The notes under the pieces were generated by a model. It saw only the letters and a list, made by a program, of their open reading frames with translations. It was not told the origin of the DNA and did not search any database. A DNA stretch of 64,000 bases, taken from contig QHXR01000006.1 of the NCBI GenBank assembly GCA_003223025.1, positions 228,681 to 292,680 of the forward strand, read 5' to 3'. The DNA is from Acidobacteriota bacterium. GTDB taxonomy: Bacteria > Acidobacteriota > Blastocatellia > Pyrinomonadales > Pyrinomonadaceae. The position numbers and the translations under genes were made by a program. This document shows positions 1 to 10,500 of the stretch, piece after piece (the stretch's first letter is position 1; every line of letters begins with the position of its first letter).

Positions 1-424
1 GAACACGGGTAACATCGCGCGACTTTGCGCCGCGACGCATACCGCGCTTCACATCGTAGGGGTGACCGGATTTCGAATGGACGACCGGACTTTGAAACGG
101 GCCGGCCTCGACTATTGGGACCACGTCGAGCTTCATCGACACGTGGATCTGGATGAGCTTTACACTTCGCTGCCGACATCGCGCTTCATATATTTCACGA
201 CCAAATCAAAACATCACTATACGGCATATAAATTCCGTGACAAGGACTGCCTCGTATTCGGTCCGGAGACGCGAGGCTTGCCGGAGCGAGTCCTTAACGA
301 AAACGAGAACTCCTGTCTCACGATCCCGATGCCGAATCAGAATGTTCGGAGTCTGAATCTTTCGACGAGCGTCGGTATCGTTCTCTACGAAGCCCTTCGA
401 CAAACCTCTCTTTCGACCGATTAA
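1..424 (+). CDS. trmL: tRNA (cytidine(34)-2'-O)-methyltransferase, TrmL/YibK family (5' partial)
   Basis: A SPOUT-superfamily RNA methyltransferase cut by the left window edge; codons run in frame from base 2. The visible part opens with NTGNIAR, the first conserved motif of the TrmL/SpoU group, continues with LVFGPETRGLP (motif 2), and ends with IPMPNQNVRSLNLSTSVGIVLYEALRQ-type motif 3, which forms the trefoil knot that binds S-adenosylmethionine. TrmL 2'-O-methylates the wobble base of tRNA-Leu in the cytoplasm. About ten residues are missing from the start. Family assignment is firm; TrmL rather than another SpoU subgroup is inferred from the short, single-domain length. Confidence 0.9.
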   Translation, partial: NTGNIARLCAATHTALHIVGVTGFRMDDRTLKRAGLDYWDHVELHRHVDLDELYTSLPTSRFIYFTTKSKHHYTAYKFRDKDCLVFGPETRGLPERVLNENENSCLTIPMPNQNVRSLNLSTSVGIVLYEALRQTSLSTD

Positions 425-550
425 ACTTAGTTGTTCCAGTGAATTCCGAGGGCTCGGTTCGCATTTCGAGGGCATCTCCGGCATCTCAATTCCCGTCTAA
501 TCTCCGTCATGAAAAACATGGCGTGAGTTTAGTAGTTAGAGAGATGAGTG

Positions 551-1102
551 ATGAAATTATTTACAAAATTTATAGCATTTAGTTTGTTAATGATGGCCTT
601 CTCGGCGATGACCCTTAATGGTCAAAGCTTTTCCAGTTCCGGTTCCGCGCGTTCTATCGAAGACCAGGTTCGGAAGAAAATTTTGATGCTGCCGCGATAC
701 GAGATCTTTGACGCGATCGGGTATCAGGTGAATGGCGACACGGTCACACTCACGGGTAAAGTCCGGAACTCAGTGAATAAGAAAGACGCGGAGAAGGCGG
801 TGAGCAGGATCGCCGGCGTGAGTCGGGTTGTCAACGAGATCGAGATTCTGCCGGTCGGCGGCTACGATGAGTCGATCCGAGTGCGTCTCTACGAGAAGAT
901 TGCCGGCAGCGGATCGTTGTCGCGTTACATGTGGGAGAACGATCCTTCGATCAGGCTCATCGTTGATCGAGGCCACGTTAGTATCGAAGGTTTTGTTTCG
1001 ACCCGCGGTGACTACAACTCGATCAACATACTTGCTCAAGGAATACCGGGTGTGTTCAGCGTGACGAATAATCTTGCGATCGATAAAGAAAGGGTTCGTT
1101 AG
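551..1102 (+). CDS. Secreted BON-domain protein
   Basis: 183 residues with an N-terminal signal peptide (about residues 1-24, ending near NGQ) and two BON domains (about residues 35-100 and 105-180), each with the typical glycine-containing beta turn (VNGDTVTLTGKV; DRGHVSIEGFV). BON domains bind membranes or periplasmic ligands, as in OsmY. A GTG lies one codon upstream, but ATG at 551 follows a purine-rich GAGAGATGAG stretch and is preferred. Monocistronic: a strong terminator follows. The exact role is unknown. Confidence 0.85.
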   Translation: MKLFTKFIAFSLLMMAFSAMTLNGQSFSSSGSARSIEDQVRKKILMLPRYEIFDAIGYQVNGDTVTLTGKVRNSVNKKDAEKAVSRIAGVSRVVNEIEILPVGGYDESIRVRLYEKIAGSGSLSRYMWENDPSIRLIVDRGHVSIEGFVSTRGDYNSINILAQGIPGVFSVTNNLAIDKERVR

Positions 1103-1125
1103 ATCTAATTTTGGGATTATGTATC

Positions 1126-1153
1126 GGGCCGGACATTTTTGTCCGGCCCTTTC
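1126..1153 (+). terminator. Rho-independent terminator after the BON gene
   Basis: A perfect 9-bp stem (GGGCCGGAC, 1126-1134, with GTCCGGCCC, 1141-1149), a six-base ATTTTT loop and a short T tract. It sits 24 bases after the BON stop codon. Confidence 0.85.
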
Positions 1154-1218
1154 GATTAAAATCGGTTCACCTCATTTCTCGTGTCCACTAACCGAAATCA
1201 AGGAGGTCATCGACAACC

Positions 1219-1794
1219 ATGATTCTGGCGCTTTTTCAGTCCGTGACAATTCTCTTCCTCGTCGGTTTACTTGTTTTTTCATTCGCACCAACATCCGTTT
1301 CGGATGCGATTCCAACTTCTCTTGCATGTCCGAGCGCCCGCTCTGCAGCAAAGCTTACAGGGTGGGCTCTGAATAACAAAAATCCGTTTGGAGACGCAGT
1401 TTACGACGAGTCTGCGAAAAGCTTGGTGATCACCGTTTCGAATGTCGCATTGCCGAACGGAACACGACTTTCCATCTTGACCGGCGATGAAAAGATCGGT
1501 GAGATGGAGCCGCTAAAGGAAGGCTCGGCACGCGGGGTTGTTACACACATTTTGCCCGACAATGCACGCGTCCGGGTATTTAGCGATGATCGACCAATCG
1601 TTTCCGCCAATCTCCAATGTTCAACCAGCCCTGCACCGGTAGCCACGGTAGTGCCTTCGCCATCCGTCAGACCGAGCCCGTCAACGTCGCCGAGCGTCAG
1701 TCCAAGTACGTCACCGTCGCCGGGACCGACGAACGAGCCGACACCAGACCCGATGCCGAAGCAGTCGCCGATGCCTTCTCCGTCGCCGGGTTAA
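1219..1794 (+). CDS. Hypothetical secreted protein with Pro/Ser/Thr-rich tail
   Basis: 191 residues. An N-terminal hydrophobic segment (residues 1-28) looks like a signal peptide. It is followed by a folded region of about 110 residues with two cysteines (PTSLACPS and ANLQCSTS), then a low-complexity tail of about 55 residues built from PSPS/TSPSVSPS-like repeats, which suggests an extended cell-wall or surface linker. An AAGGAGG sequence lies about 12 bases before ATG 1219. No family is recognised; the codon pattern and ribosome site support a real gene. Confidence 0.7.
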   Translation: MILALFQSVTILFLVGLLVFSFAPTSVSDAIPTSLACPSARSAAKLTGWALNNKNPFGDAVYDESAKSLVITVSNVALPNGTRLSILTGDEKIGEMEPLKEGSARGVVTHILPDNARVRVFSDDRPIVSANLQCSTSPAPVATVVPSPSVRPSPSTSPSVSPSTSPSPGPTNEPTPDPMPKQSPMPSPSPG

Positions 1795-1921
1795 CGCTGG
1801 CCGCGCGAGCACTCGATTCACTTACTGTCGGCCTTTCAAAGAGGTTGTCGGCGGGTGAAATTGCGTTTGAGCGTCCAATCCGTCATCATGTTTGATTCTT
1901 TATAGGGCAGGAATCACAACA

Positions 1922-3736
<1,815 letters not shown>

Positions 3737-3761
3737 CGGAATACTTTCCCGCGAAACACGC

Positions 3762-3812
3762 AAAAGACGCGAAATGGGTTGTCGACCTGTTCGCGTCTTT
3801 TTCTTTTTTTCA
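3762..3812 (+). terminator. Terminator of typA, possibly derived from a dispersed CGCGAAA repeat
   Basis: AAAAGACGCGAA (3762-3773) pairs perfectly with TTCGCGTCTTTT (3790-3801), 12 bp, followed by a T-rich tract. The loop contains its own small GGT/ACC stem. The upstream text CCCGCGAAACACGC and the stem match the dispersed element seen at 37706-37812 and 50475-50552, so a repeat copy appears to serve as the terminator. Confidence 0.8.
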
Positions 3813-3830
3813 AGCAATTAAATTTTTCTC

Positions 3831-3859
3831 TTGACAACCTTTCACTTGTATTTTACCAT
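3831..3859 (+). promoter_or_regulatory. Sigma70-type promoter of the ArsR operon
   Basis: TTGACA at 3831-3836, a 17-bp spacer and TACCAT at 3854-3859. Transcription should begin near 3866, only about six bases before the ATG at 3872, so the message is predicted to be leaderless or nearly so. No Shine-Dalgarno sequence precedes that ATG. Confidence 0.75.
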
Positions 3860-3868
3860 CTGGTTAAA
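3851..3868. promoter_or_regulatory. Candidate ArsR operator overlapping the -10 box
   Basis: Imperfect inverted repeat TTTTACCA-TC-TGGTTAAA with seven of eight half-site positions paired. It covers the -10 hexamer, the expected place for an autorepressing ArsR-family dimer. Function is inferred from position and symmetry. Confidence 0.5.
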
Positions 3869-3871
3869 TAC

Positions 3872-4243
3872 ATGGGAGCGGCCGCGACAGATCATTTAAG
3901 CAGGGTTTTTGCGGCATTGGCGGATCCGACACGCCGAGCCATCCTTGAGCGTCTGTCGAAGGGCGAGGCGGGCGTACAGGAAATCGCTAAGCCGTTCAAC
4001 ATGAGTCTGCCGGCGATCTCAAAGCACCTGAAGGTTCTTGAGAGAGCAAACTTGATAAGCCGTGGAAAAGACGCTCAGTGGCGACCGTGCATGCTTGAAG
4101 CGGCTCCGCTAAAGCAGGCGTCGGAATGGATCGGAGATTATCGGCAGTTTTGGGAAGAAAGTTTCGAGCGGCTCGATGAGTACTTGAAAGAAATGCAATC
4201 GAAGGAAAAGAAAGGAGAAATGAAACATGGCAAACAAGACTGA
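3872..4243 (+). CDS. ArsR-family winged-helix transcriptional regulator
   Basis: 123 residues. A winged helix occupies about residues 8-85: VFAALADPTRRAILERL is the classic ArsR opening helix and LPAISKHLKVLERANLI the recognition helix. The cysteine pair of metal-sensing ArsR proteins is missing, so it belongs to the metal-independent group commonly paired with SRPBCC proteins. The ORF extends upstream, but the promoter overlaps that extension and MGAAATDHLSRVFAAL is the family-like start. It overlaps the next gene by 17 bases, indicating translational coupling. Probably represses its own operon. Confidence 0.92.
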   Translation: MGAAATDHLSRVFAALADPTRRAILERLSKGEAGVQEIAKPFNMSLPAISKHLKVLERANLISRGKDAQWRPCMLEAAPLKQASEWIGDYRQFWEESFERLDEYLKEMQSKEKKGEMKHGKQD

Positions 4244-4730
4244 AATTATTGCAGAGCCCGGAAAGCAGGAATTGTTTATCAAGCGCGAATTCGATGCTCC
4301 GCGCGATCTCGTTTTTCGAGCACATGTCGATCCCGATATCTATGTGAAATGGGTCGGGCCGCGCGATCTGACGATGACGATCGACAAATGGGAACCGCGC
4401 AACGGCGGATCGTACAAATTCACCCACGAACGCGGTGGACACAAATACGGATTCCTTGGCGTGTATCACGAGATCGTCGAGCCCGAGCGGATCATCGGTA
4501 CGTTTGAATTCGACGGGCTTCCCGAACGCGGGCACGTGATTCTCGGCACAACTAAATTCGAAGAACTGCCCGACGGGCGGACGAGACTTGTACATCAATC
4601 TTTATTTCAATCCGTTCAAGACCGCGACGGAATGATCGCATCCGGTATGGAACGCGGAGTCAGCGAAGGCTACGAAAAGCTCGATTCCCTTTTAGCAGAT
4701 CAGGCCGGCACCAAATCCTCGGCCGCATAA
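4227..4730 (+). CDS. SRPBCC (AHSA1-like) domain protein
   Basis: 167 residues of the START/Bet v1-like fold. It begins with the typical IKREFDAPRDLVFRAHVDPDIYVKWVGP and ends with a long helix, EGYEKLDSLLADQ. The fold makes a hydrophobic ligand cavity; the ligand is unknown. AGGAG at 4214-4218 gives good spacing to ATG 4227. It overlaps the ArsR gene and belongs to the same transcript; this ArsR-SRPBCC pairing is very common in bacteria. Confidence 0.9.
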   Translation: MANKTEIIAEPGKQELFIKREFDAPRDLVFRAHVDPDIYVKWVGPRDLTMTIDKWEPRNGGSYKFTHERGGHKYGFLGVYHEIVEPERIIGTFEFDGLPERGHVILGTTKFEELPDGRTRLVHQSLFQSVQDRDGMIASGMERGVSEGYEKLDSLLADQAGTKSSAA

Positions 4731-4774
4731 CATTAACGACGAATACAGAAGGTAATCATTTAGGAGAAATTAAT

Positions 4775-5266
4775 ATGGCTCAGAAAATCACACCGTGTTT
4801 ATGGTACGACGGCAATGCGAAAGAAGCAGCGGACTTTTACGCATCCGTATTCAAAGATTCTGAAATAGATAAAACGTCGAAATACAACGAAGCGTCCGCG
4901 GAAGCATCCGGGCAGCCTGAAGGATCAGTAATGGTTGTGGAATTCGAGATCGCCGGGCAAAAGTTCGTCGGGCTGAACGGCGGACCGATGTTCAAGTTCA
5001 GCGAAGCGATCTCGGTCATGATCGACTGCAAGGATCAGGAGGAGGTTGATTACTTCTGGTCACGTTTGACCGCGGACGGTGGTCAGGAATCGCAGTGCGG
5101 ATGGCTGAAGGACAAGTTCGGTCTCTCGTGGCAGGTTGTCCCGTCGGTCCTGAGCAGCCTTGTTGCCGGCCCCGATCCGGAACGTTCGAAGCGTGCAATG
5201 GGCGCGATGATGAAGATGAAAAAGATCGATATTCAGACGCTCCAGGACGCGTACGACGGAAAGTGA
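4775..5266 (+). CDS. VOC superfamily protein (PhnB/YjdN type)
   Basis: 163 residues, the glyoxalase/bleomycin-resistance fold of the PhnB subgroup, sometimes annotated as 3-demethylubiquinone-9 3-methyltransferase. KITPCLWYDGNAKEAADFYASVF opens the first beta-alpha-beta-beta-beta module and the CGWLKDKFGLSWQVVP block closes the second. It has its own ribosome site (AGGAG about 10 bases before ATG 4775) and follows the SRPBCC gene by 44 bases. The substrate is unknown. Confidence 0.88.
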   Translation: MAQKITPCLWYDGNAKEAADFYASVFKDSEIDKTSKYNEASAEASGQPEGSVMVVEFEIAGQKFVGLNGGPMFKFSEAISVMIDCKDQEEVDYFWSRLTADGGQESQCGWLKDKFGLSWQVVPSVLSSLVAGPDPERSKRAMGAMMKMKKIDIQTLQDAYDGK

Positions 5267-5300
5267 TCGAAAGCTTTGTCCCCGAAGTCGACACGACGAA

Positions 5301-6029
5301 ATGAAAGGTACAGCAACCGTATTCATCAAACGCTTGAAAGTGCTTCAATCCGACGATGAGCTGCGCAAAATTCAGCGCTACTTCAAGCCCGAAGACAATG
5401 GTCAGTCGAAGGACGACTACTTCATCGGCGTGCGAATGGGGTCGCTGTTCGGACTGGCAAAAGAGTACTTAGACATGCCGGTTGCAGAGATCGAAAAATT
5501 AATGGAGAGTCCGATCCACGAAGTGCGTGCCGGTGCGATGAGCATCATGGGTCAGTGTGCCAAGAGCAAAAAGTGTTCGCCAGAAAGATTGAAGGAACTC
5601 TACGATCTCTATCTTCGTCGTCACGATCGGATAAACAATTGGGATCTCGTCGATCTTGCTGCGTATTACGTCGTCGGAAAATATCTCGAGGACAAGCCGC
5701 GCAAGATCCTGTACAAGCTCGCGCGATCAAAAGATATTTGGGAAAGACGAACCGCAATTCTGGCGACTGCTCATTTTATTCTGAAGATGAAGCAGGTCGA
5801 TGACACGTTCGCGATCGCCGAACTACTCGTGAACGACGATGAAGATCTTGTGCACAAAGCAACTGGATGGATGCTTCGCACTGCCGGCGATAAAGACAGA
5901 ACGCGTCTGCTCGAGTTTTTGGACAAGCATGCGGCGGCCATGCCGCGCGTTCTGCTCCGGTATTCGATCGAGAAACTCGACAAGGATCAGCGTGAGCACT
6001 ATCTCAAACTGAAAGGAGCGAAGGAATGA
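5301..6029 (+). CDS. DNA alkylation repair protein, AlkD-like HEAT-repeat glycosylase
   Basis: 242 residues built of HEAT-like helical pairs. The sequences INNWDLVDL and WERRTAILATAHFI match the AlkD motifs that supply the catalytic Trp/Asp and Arg for excising N3- and N7-alkylpurines. The length fits AlkD. It lies between a VOC gene and a small membrane protein and overlaps the latter by four bases (ATGA). A role in base excision repair follows from the family and has not been shown here. Confidence 0.85.
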   Translation: MKGTATVFIKRLKVLQSDDELRKIQRYFKPEDNGQSKDDYFIGVRMGSLFGLAKEYLDMPVAEIEKLMESPIHEVRAGAMSIMGQCAKSKKCSPERLKELYDLYLRRHDRINNWDLVDLAAYYVVGKYLEDKPRKILYKLARSKDIWERRTAILATAHFILKMKQVDDTFAIAELLVNDDEDLVHKATGWMLRTAGDKDRTRLLEFLDKHAAAMPRVLLRYSIEKLDKDQREHYLKLKGAKE

Positions 6030-6415
6030 ACATCCTGAAAAGCATCGGTGCGGTTCTGGCCGGTTTGTTATTTATCGTCATATCGCACACGGCCGTCGAC
6101 AAGATACTCGAAGGACTCGGGATCTTCCCTGATCCGAATCAAGGCCTCCACGTTACGTGGATGCTCGCACTCGCCCTTGCATATCGCATCGTTCTGTCGA
6201 TCGTCGGATGCTACATCACCGCCCGACTCGCTCCATCAAGCCCGATGCTCCACGCGCTGATTCTCGGGTTTATCGGACTTGTCGCCGGTACGATCGCGGC
6301 GTTCGCTTTCATACCGATGAATCTAAGTCCGGCGTGGTATCCGATCGTCCTCGCTCTTGTGTCCGTTCCATGCGGATGGGCCGGCGGAACGCTCGCCGGG
6401 CGGCGAACTAAATAA
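6026..6415 (+). CDS. Small four-helix membrane protein
   Basis: 129 residues with four predicted membrane segments (about residues 5-22, 43-65, 72-95 and 103-122) and little outside them. Its ATG overlaps the stop of the AlkD-like gene (ATGA), so the two are translationally coupled. No family is recognised with confidence. Confidence 0.8.
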   Translation: MNILKSIGAVLAGLLFIVISHTAVDKILEGLGIFPDPNQGLHVTWMLALALAYRIVLSIVGCYITARLAPSSPMLHALILGFIGLVAGTIAAFAFIPMNLSPAWYPIVLALVSVPCGWAGGTLAGRRTK

Positions 6416-6433
6416 CTTTTATGACATGAGGTG

Positions 6434-6452
6434 AGGGAGCATCGTGCTCCCT
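6434..6452. repeat. Short hairpin
   Basis: AGGGAGCA-TCG-TGCTCCCT, an 8-bp perfect stem with a three-base loop, between the membrane-protein gene and the next SRPBCC gene. No T tract follows, so it is better seen as a small dispersed palindrome or mRNA stabiliser than as a terminator. Confidence 0.5.
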
Positions 6453-6489
6453 GTGAGAGCTAACGCAATAAATACGAAAGGAGATAAAA

Positions 6490-6996
6490 ATGACCGCCAC
6501 AATACCCGCTCAAATTAATGACACCGATATCGTTATTACCCGCGAATTCGCCGCGCCGCGCCAGTTGGTCTGGGATGCCTGGACCAAACCGGAGCATATT
6601 GAAAAGTGGTTCGGTCCGAAGGGATTCAATACTCGAGTCGACGAAATGGACTTCAAGGTCGGCGGCCGGTCGAGCTATGTGATGATCGGCCCGGACGGAG
6701 GAGAATATCCGGCAGATGGCGTGTTCAAAGAGATCGTTCCGATCGAAAAGATCGTGTCGTCGGCCGACGGATTCAGCAAGGAGTTTCAGGAGGCTCATCC
6801 CGAGATGGATCTGCCAAAAGGAACGACGGTGATGACATATCTCTTCGACGATCTCGGCGATAGCACAAAACTTACTCTCATCACGACGCATTCGTCGGTA
6901 GAGGAAAGGAAGAAGCACGAGGCGATGGGCGTCGTCCAAGGTTGGGGCTCGAGCTTCGACAAGCTTGATGAATTGCTTTCCGAGCTGAATAACTAA
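6490..6996 (+). CDS. SRPBCC (AHSA1-like) domain protein, second copy
   Basis: 168 residues, START-like fold, opening with DIVITREFAAPRQLVWDAWTKPEHIEKWFGPKGF and ending in the helix GWGSSFDKLDELL. It resembles the SRPBCC protein at 4227 in layout but is clearly diverged. GAAAGGAG lies just upstream of ATG 6490. As with the first copy, a PhnB-type VOC gene follows, so the SRPBCC-VOC pair occurs twice within 3 kb. Confidence 0.9.
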   Translation: MTATIPAQINDTDIVITREFAAPRQLVWDAWTKPEHIEKWFGPKGFNTRVDEMDFKVGGRSSYVMIGPDGGEYPADGVFKEIVPIEKIVSSADGFSKEFQEAHPEMDLPKGTTVMTYLFDDLGDSTKLTLITTHSSVEERKKHEAMGVVQGWGSSFDKLDELLSELNN

Positions 6997-7010
6997 GTCG
7001 CATCCTAGCC

Positions 7011-7032
7011 GCCTCCGGCGGGAGCCGGAGGC
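7011..7032. repeat. GCCTCCGGC palindrome
   Basis: GCCTCCGGC-GGGA-GCCGGAGGC, a 9-bp perfect stem. The same core (GCCTCCG ... CGGAGG) recurs at 59150-59171 within a larger hairpin, so it may be a dispersed family. Confidence 0.55.
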
Positions 7033-7056
7033 AATCAAAAAAAGGAGTCAGTGATC

Positions 7057-7488
7057 ATGGCAATACAGATGAATCCGTATTTGAATTTCGACGGCACCGC
7101 CGAAGAAGCGTTTAATTTCTACAAGTCGGTTTTCGGCGGCGAGTTCGCGACCGTTATGCGCTTCGGCGACAATCCGGAGTGCGGTGAGATGGCCGAAGGC
7201 GACAAGAAAAAATTGATGCACATCGCACTTCCGATCGATGGCGGCGGAATGCTGATGGCGAGCGACGCGGTCGAATCGATGGGGCAGAAACTCAAGCAAG
7301 GCAACAACGTCTACATCTCGCTCGCACCGGAAACGCGAGACGACGCCGATCGCATTTTCGGGGGACTTTCGGATGGAGGAAAAGTCGAGATGAAGATGAC
7401 CGACATGTTTTGGGGTTACTTCGGATGCTTCACCGACAAGTTCGGCGTGCAGTGGATGCTGAACGTCGGAAACGATCAGCCTAATTAA
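7057..7488 (+). CDS. VOC superfamily protein (PhnB type), second copy
   Basis: 143 residues. MNPYLNFDGTAEEAFNFYKSVFGGEF and the closing FGCFTDKFGVQWMLN block are typical of PhnB-like VOC proteins. A GTG at 7051 would put the AGGAG box only three bases away; ATG 7057 gives nine bases and is chosen. It ends just before a convergent terminator. Confidence 0.88.
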   Translation: MAIQMNPYLNFDGTAEEAFNFYKSVFGGEFATVMRFGDNPECGEMAEGDKKKLMHIALPIDGGGMLMASDAVESMGQKLKQGNNVYISLAPETRDDADRIFGGLSDGGKVEMKMTDMFWGYFGCFTDKFGVQWMLNVGNDQPN

Positions 7489-7496
7489 ATTAGAAT

Positions 7497-7530
7497 TTCG
7501 GTCCCGGTTGCATGTACCGGGACCGAATTT
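7497..7530. terminator. Bidirectional terminator
   Basis: TTCGGTCCCGGT (7497-7508) pairs perfectly with ACCGGGACCGAA (7516-7527), 12 bp with a seven-base loop. A-rich sequence on the left and TTTT on the right let it work for both converging genes. Confidence 0.85.
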
Positions 7531-7542
7531 TAGACCGGCGAT

Positions 7543-10500
7543 CTATTGGCGCGTGTAAACCGCCGGGATCGCCGTGTCCCCGTTTAGCCCCCACGACTCG
7601 ATACGCATGATTTGTGTTCCGGCGTGCATGATGTACCAAACGCCCTGCCGGAAGATCGCATAATCGGCTCGCCCATTTCCGTCGTAATCGGCGGCGACCG
7701 GAACATCGCCCGCGGTTCCCCAACGAAACGCTCCGTAATTCGTCGCTGGATCGGTTGACGTGTACCACGTACCGTTCGAGGGACGGAAGACTGCCAAATT
7801 ATCCCGGCCGTCTCCGTCGAAATCCGCGGGCACCGCAATATCGCCATTACTTCCAAACTGCTGCAACGAAGATTGTCCGGAGCTGCTGCTTTGGATCGCC
7901 CATTCACTCAGCGTCGGACCGACGCGGAAAAGCGCGAAGTCGAGTCGTCCGTCGCCGTCGAAATCTCCCGATACCGGCTTGTCTGTGGATAATCCAAACG
8001 GTACGGCCTGGAACCCGCTGTCGCTACTCCGCAGCACATACCAGATCCCGCCGCTCGGACGATAGACCGCGAGATCCGCCTTTCCATCGCCATCGTAGTC
8101 TCCCGGCAGAGGAGCGTCGTCGGCCAATCCCCATGAAGCGATCCGCACGGTTGCCGTCTGACTCTGAAAGACATACCACAGGCCATTCCGATAAACGCTG
8201 ATGTCAGTCTTGCGGTCACCGTCGAAATCGGCAGGTGCTGGTTTGTCGGTCGACAAACCGAACTGGTAGCCGGTAAACGCTCCCGGCTGTCCGCTATGCG
8301 TGAAATACCATATCCCACCCGTCGGACGAAAAACGGATAGGTCCGATCTGCCGTCGCCGTCAAAGTCGAATCGACGTCCGCTAGCTCCGGCCTGATTCAC
8401 CGTCAACACGCGCGAGCCGATCGTCACGGTCGCACTTCGCGACGTCGCTCCCGCATTCGGCTGAACGTTGATCGTCACCGTGCCATCGCCGTTTTGGGGC
8501 GGACTAACGATCTGAATCCAATTCGCGTTACTCACCGCTTGCCAAGTGCAAAGGCTTCCCGCCGTCACTCCGAAGTTTCCGCTCCCGCCCGCCGGGCCGA
8601 AGTTCAGCTCCGTTTGATTCACCGAGAACGGACAGCCGGACGGTTGCTGAACCTGGAAACTGCGCACGGCGACGCCATTCGAAATGTCGATCAATCCCGC
8701 TCGTCCGCCTTCGAAATTCGGCGCGACCGAGAAGTTGATCGTTCCGCTATTCGTCCCGCTCGACGCCGAGTCGATCGAAATAAATGCGGACTGAGTTGAA
8801 GCCGACCACGAACAACCCGCAGGCATATTGATCGCAAAAGTTCCGCTTCCGCCAGTGATCGGAAATGATTGAACAGATGGCGTCAGCGTGAACGCACACG
8901 CCGTCGTCGAAGTCGTCAGGTTGATCGTCCACGCTCCGGCGATACTTCCCGCATTCGCTCCGGTGTCGTCAACGGCAAACAATTTCCAGACGCCGTTCGG
9001 AGCGCTTCCGTAAAACGCGTTAAGAGCGGCGCCCGTCAATGCTCCTTGCGGCGCGGGTACGGGAAACGCGTCGCCGGGCTCGAAATCGGTTGGCTTGAAA
9101 GTTCCGGATACTAATTGCGCGCTGTCCGGTAAGGCTGTCGCAGCGTTGTCGTCGAAGGTAAGATTCAGATTTCCGACTTCCGTATTTCCGCCAACGTCGG
9201 ACATCAACACGATACGCCGACCGTTGGGAGCAACGAGCATCACGTCTACATCGTCGGGAGCCGTGTGACTGAAATTCGTGAGCGTCACCGTCGCCTTCGT
9301 CACAGTTCCCGGCATTCCAACAACGAGTTTGTCCGACGAGTAAGGCGTTGCCGCTCCGACATCCGGAATCCCTATCGCATCCGCCGAGCTCGTAAGGAAA
9401 ATCTTCCAGCCGCCGGAAACCGTTCCGGCGTTTGCACCAGTGTCGTCGACGAGGAGCAGTTGCCAAGTGCCATCGGCAGGGCCGCCGTTCAGCGCGGATA
9501 GTCGCGCTCCGGAAGGAGCTCCGCCGGGCGCGGGAAACGCATCTCCAGGCTCAAAGTTGGTCGGTCTGAACGTACCGCTGGTAATCGCTCCGCTATCCGG
9601 AAATGAGGCAATCGCCGAATCGCTTATGAAAAGGTTGAGATTCGTAACCGGAGTGCTTCCCCCAACATCCGACATCAAAACAACTTTCTTTCCATTCGGA
9701 GCGACGAGCATCAGATCAACGTCATCCGGCGACGTGTGACTAAAATTCACCAGATTGACTTGGACGTCCGTTACCAATCCCGGATGATTCGTGACCGTCA
9801 CTTCGGATGGATATGGATTAGCGGCTCCGACTGCGGGAATCGTGATCGCGTTTGCGTTAACCGCCGAGACGCGGTTTGTCACCTGAACTTCGTCGATCCA
9901 CCAGCCGGTTCCAGCCTCCATCGGATCCGTCCCGATCCGCCAGCGAAATCGAACCGTCTGGCCGTTCGTACTCGCCGGGAGATTTACTTCGGTCGTGATG
10001 TAGCCGGACTGCTGTCCCGTCCACGAGTTTCTACCGCTCAACTGTCCACCAACAAGAGGCGTATCATAACCGCCGGTCACAAATACTCCGCCAGCCGACA
10101 CGATATCCGAAAACGCGCCGCCGTTGATGCTCATCTCGAGGACGCAGCCGTCGAACTCAAAATCGGTTTGATAAAAGTGTCGGAAAATAAGTTTGTGCGG
10201 AAGGTTCTCTAACGGGATCGACGGCGAAACTAATTCGGCCAGACCGGCAGTATTCGGATCGTTGGTAAAAATTGCGTTCGGAGGAGTATCGGGAACGTCG
10301 GAAACTGTTCTGAACAACTCGATGTCACCGGTGCGGGATGTTGTCCAACCGGCCGGAAGTGCGGGCGTCGAGACGCTGTCGAAAGTCTCGCGGAACACGA
10401 CGACCTGCGGAGCCAATTCGTCGCTCGATTTTGCAGGCGCGGTGCGAAGCCATGCGAGCGGAAAAATCACCGCGAGCAAAGCGCTAAAACTCAAGAGAAA

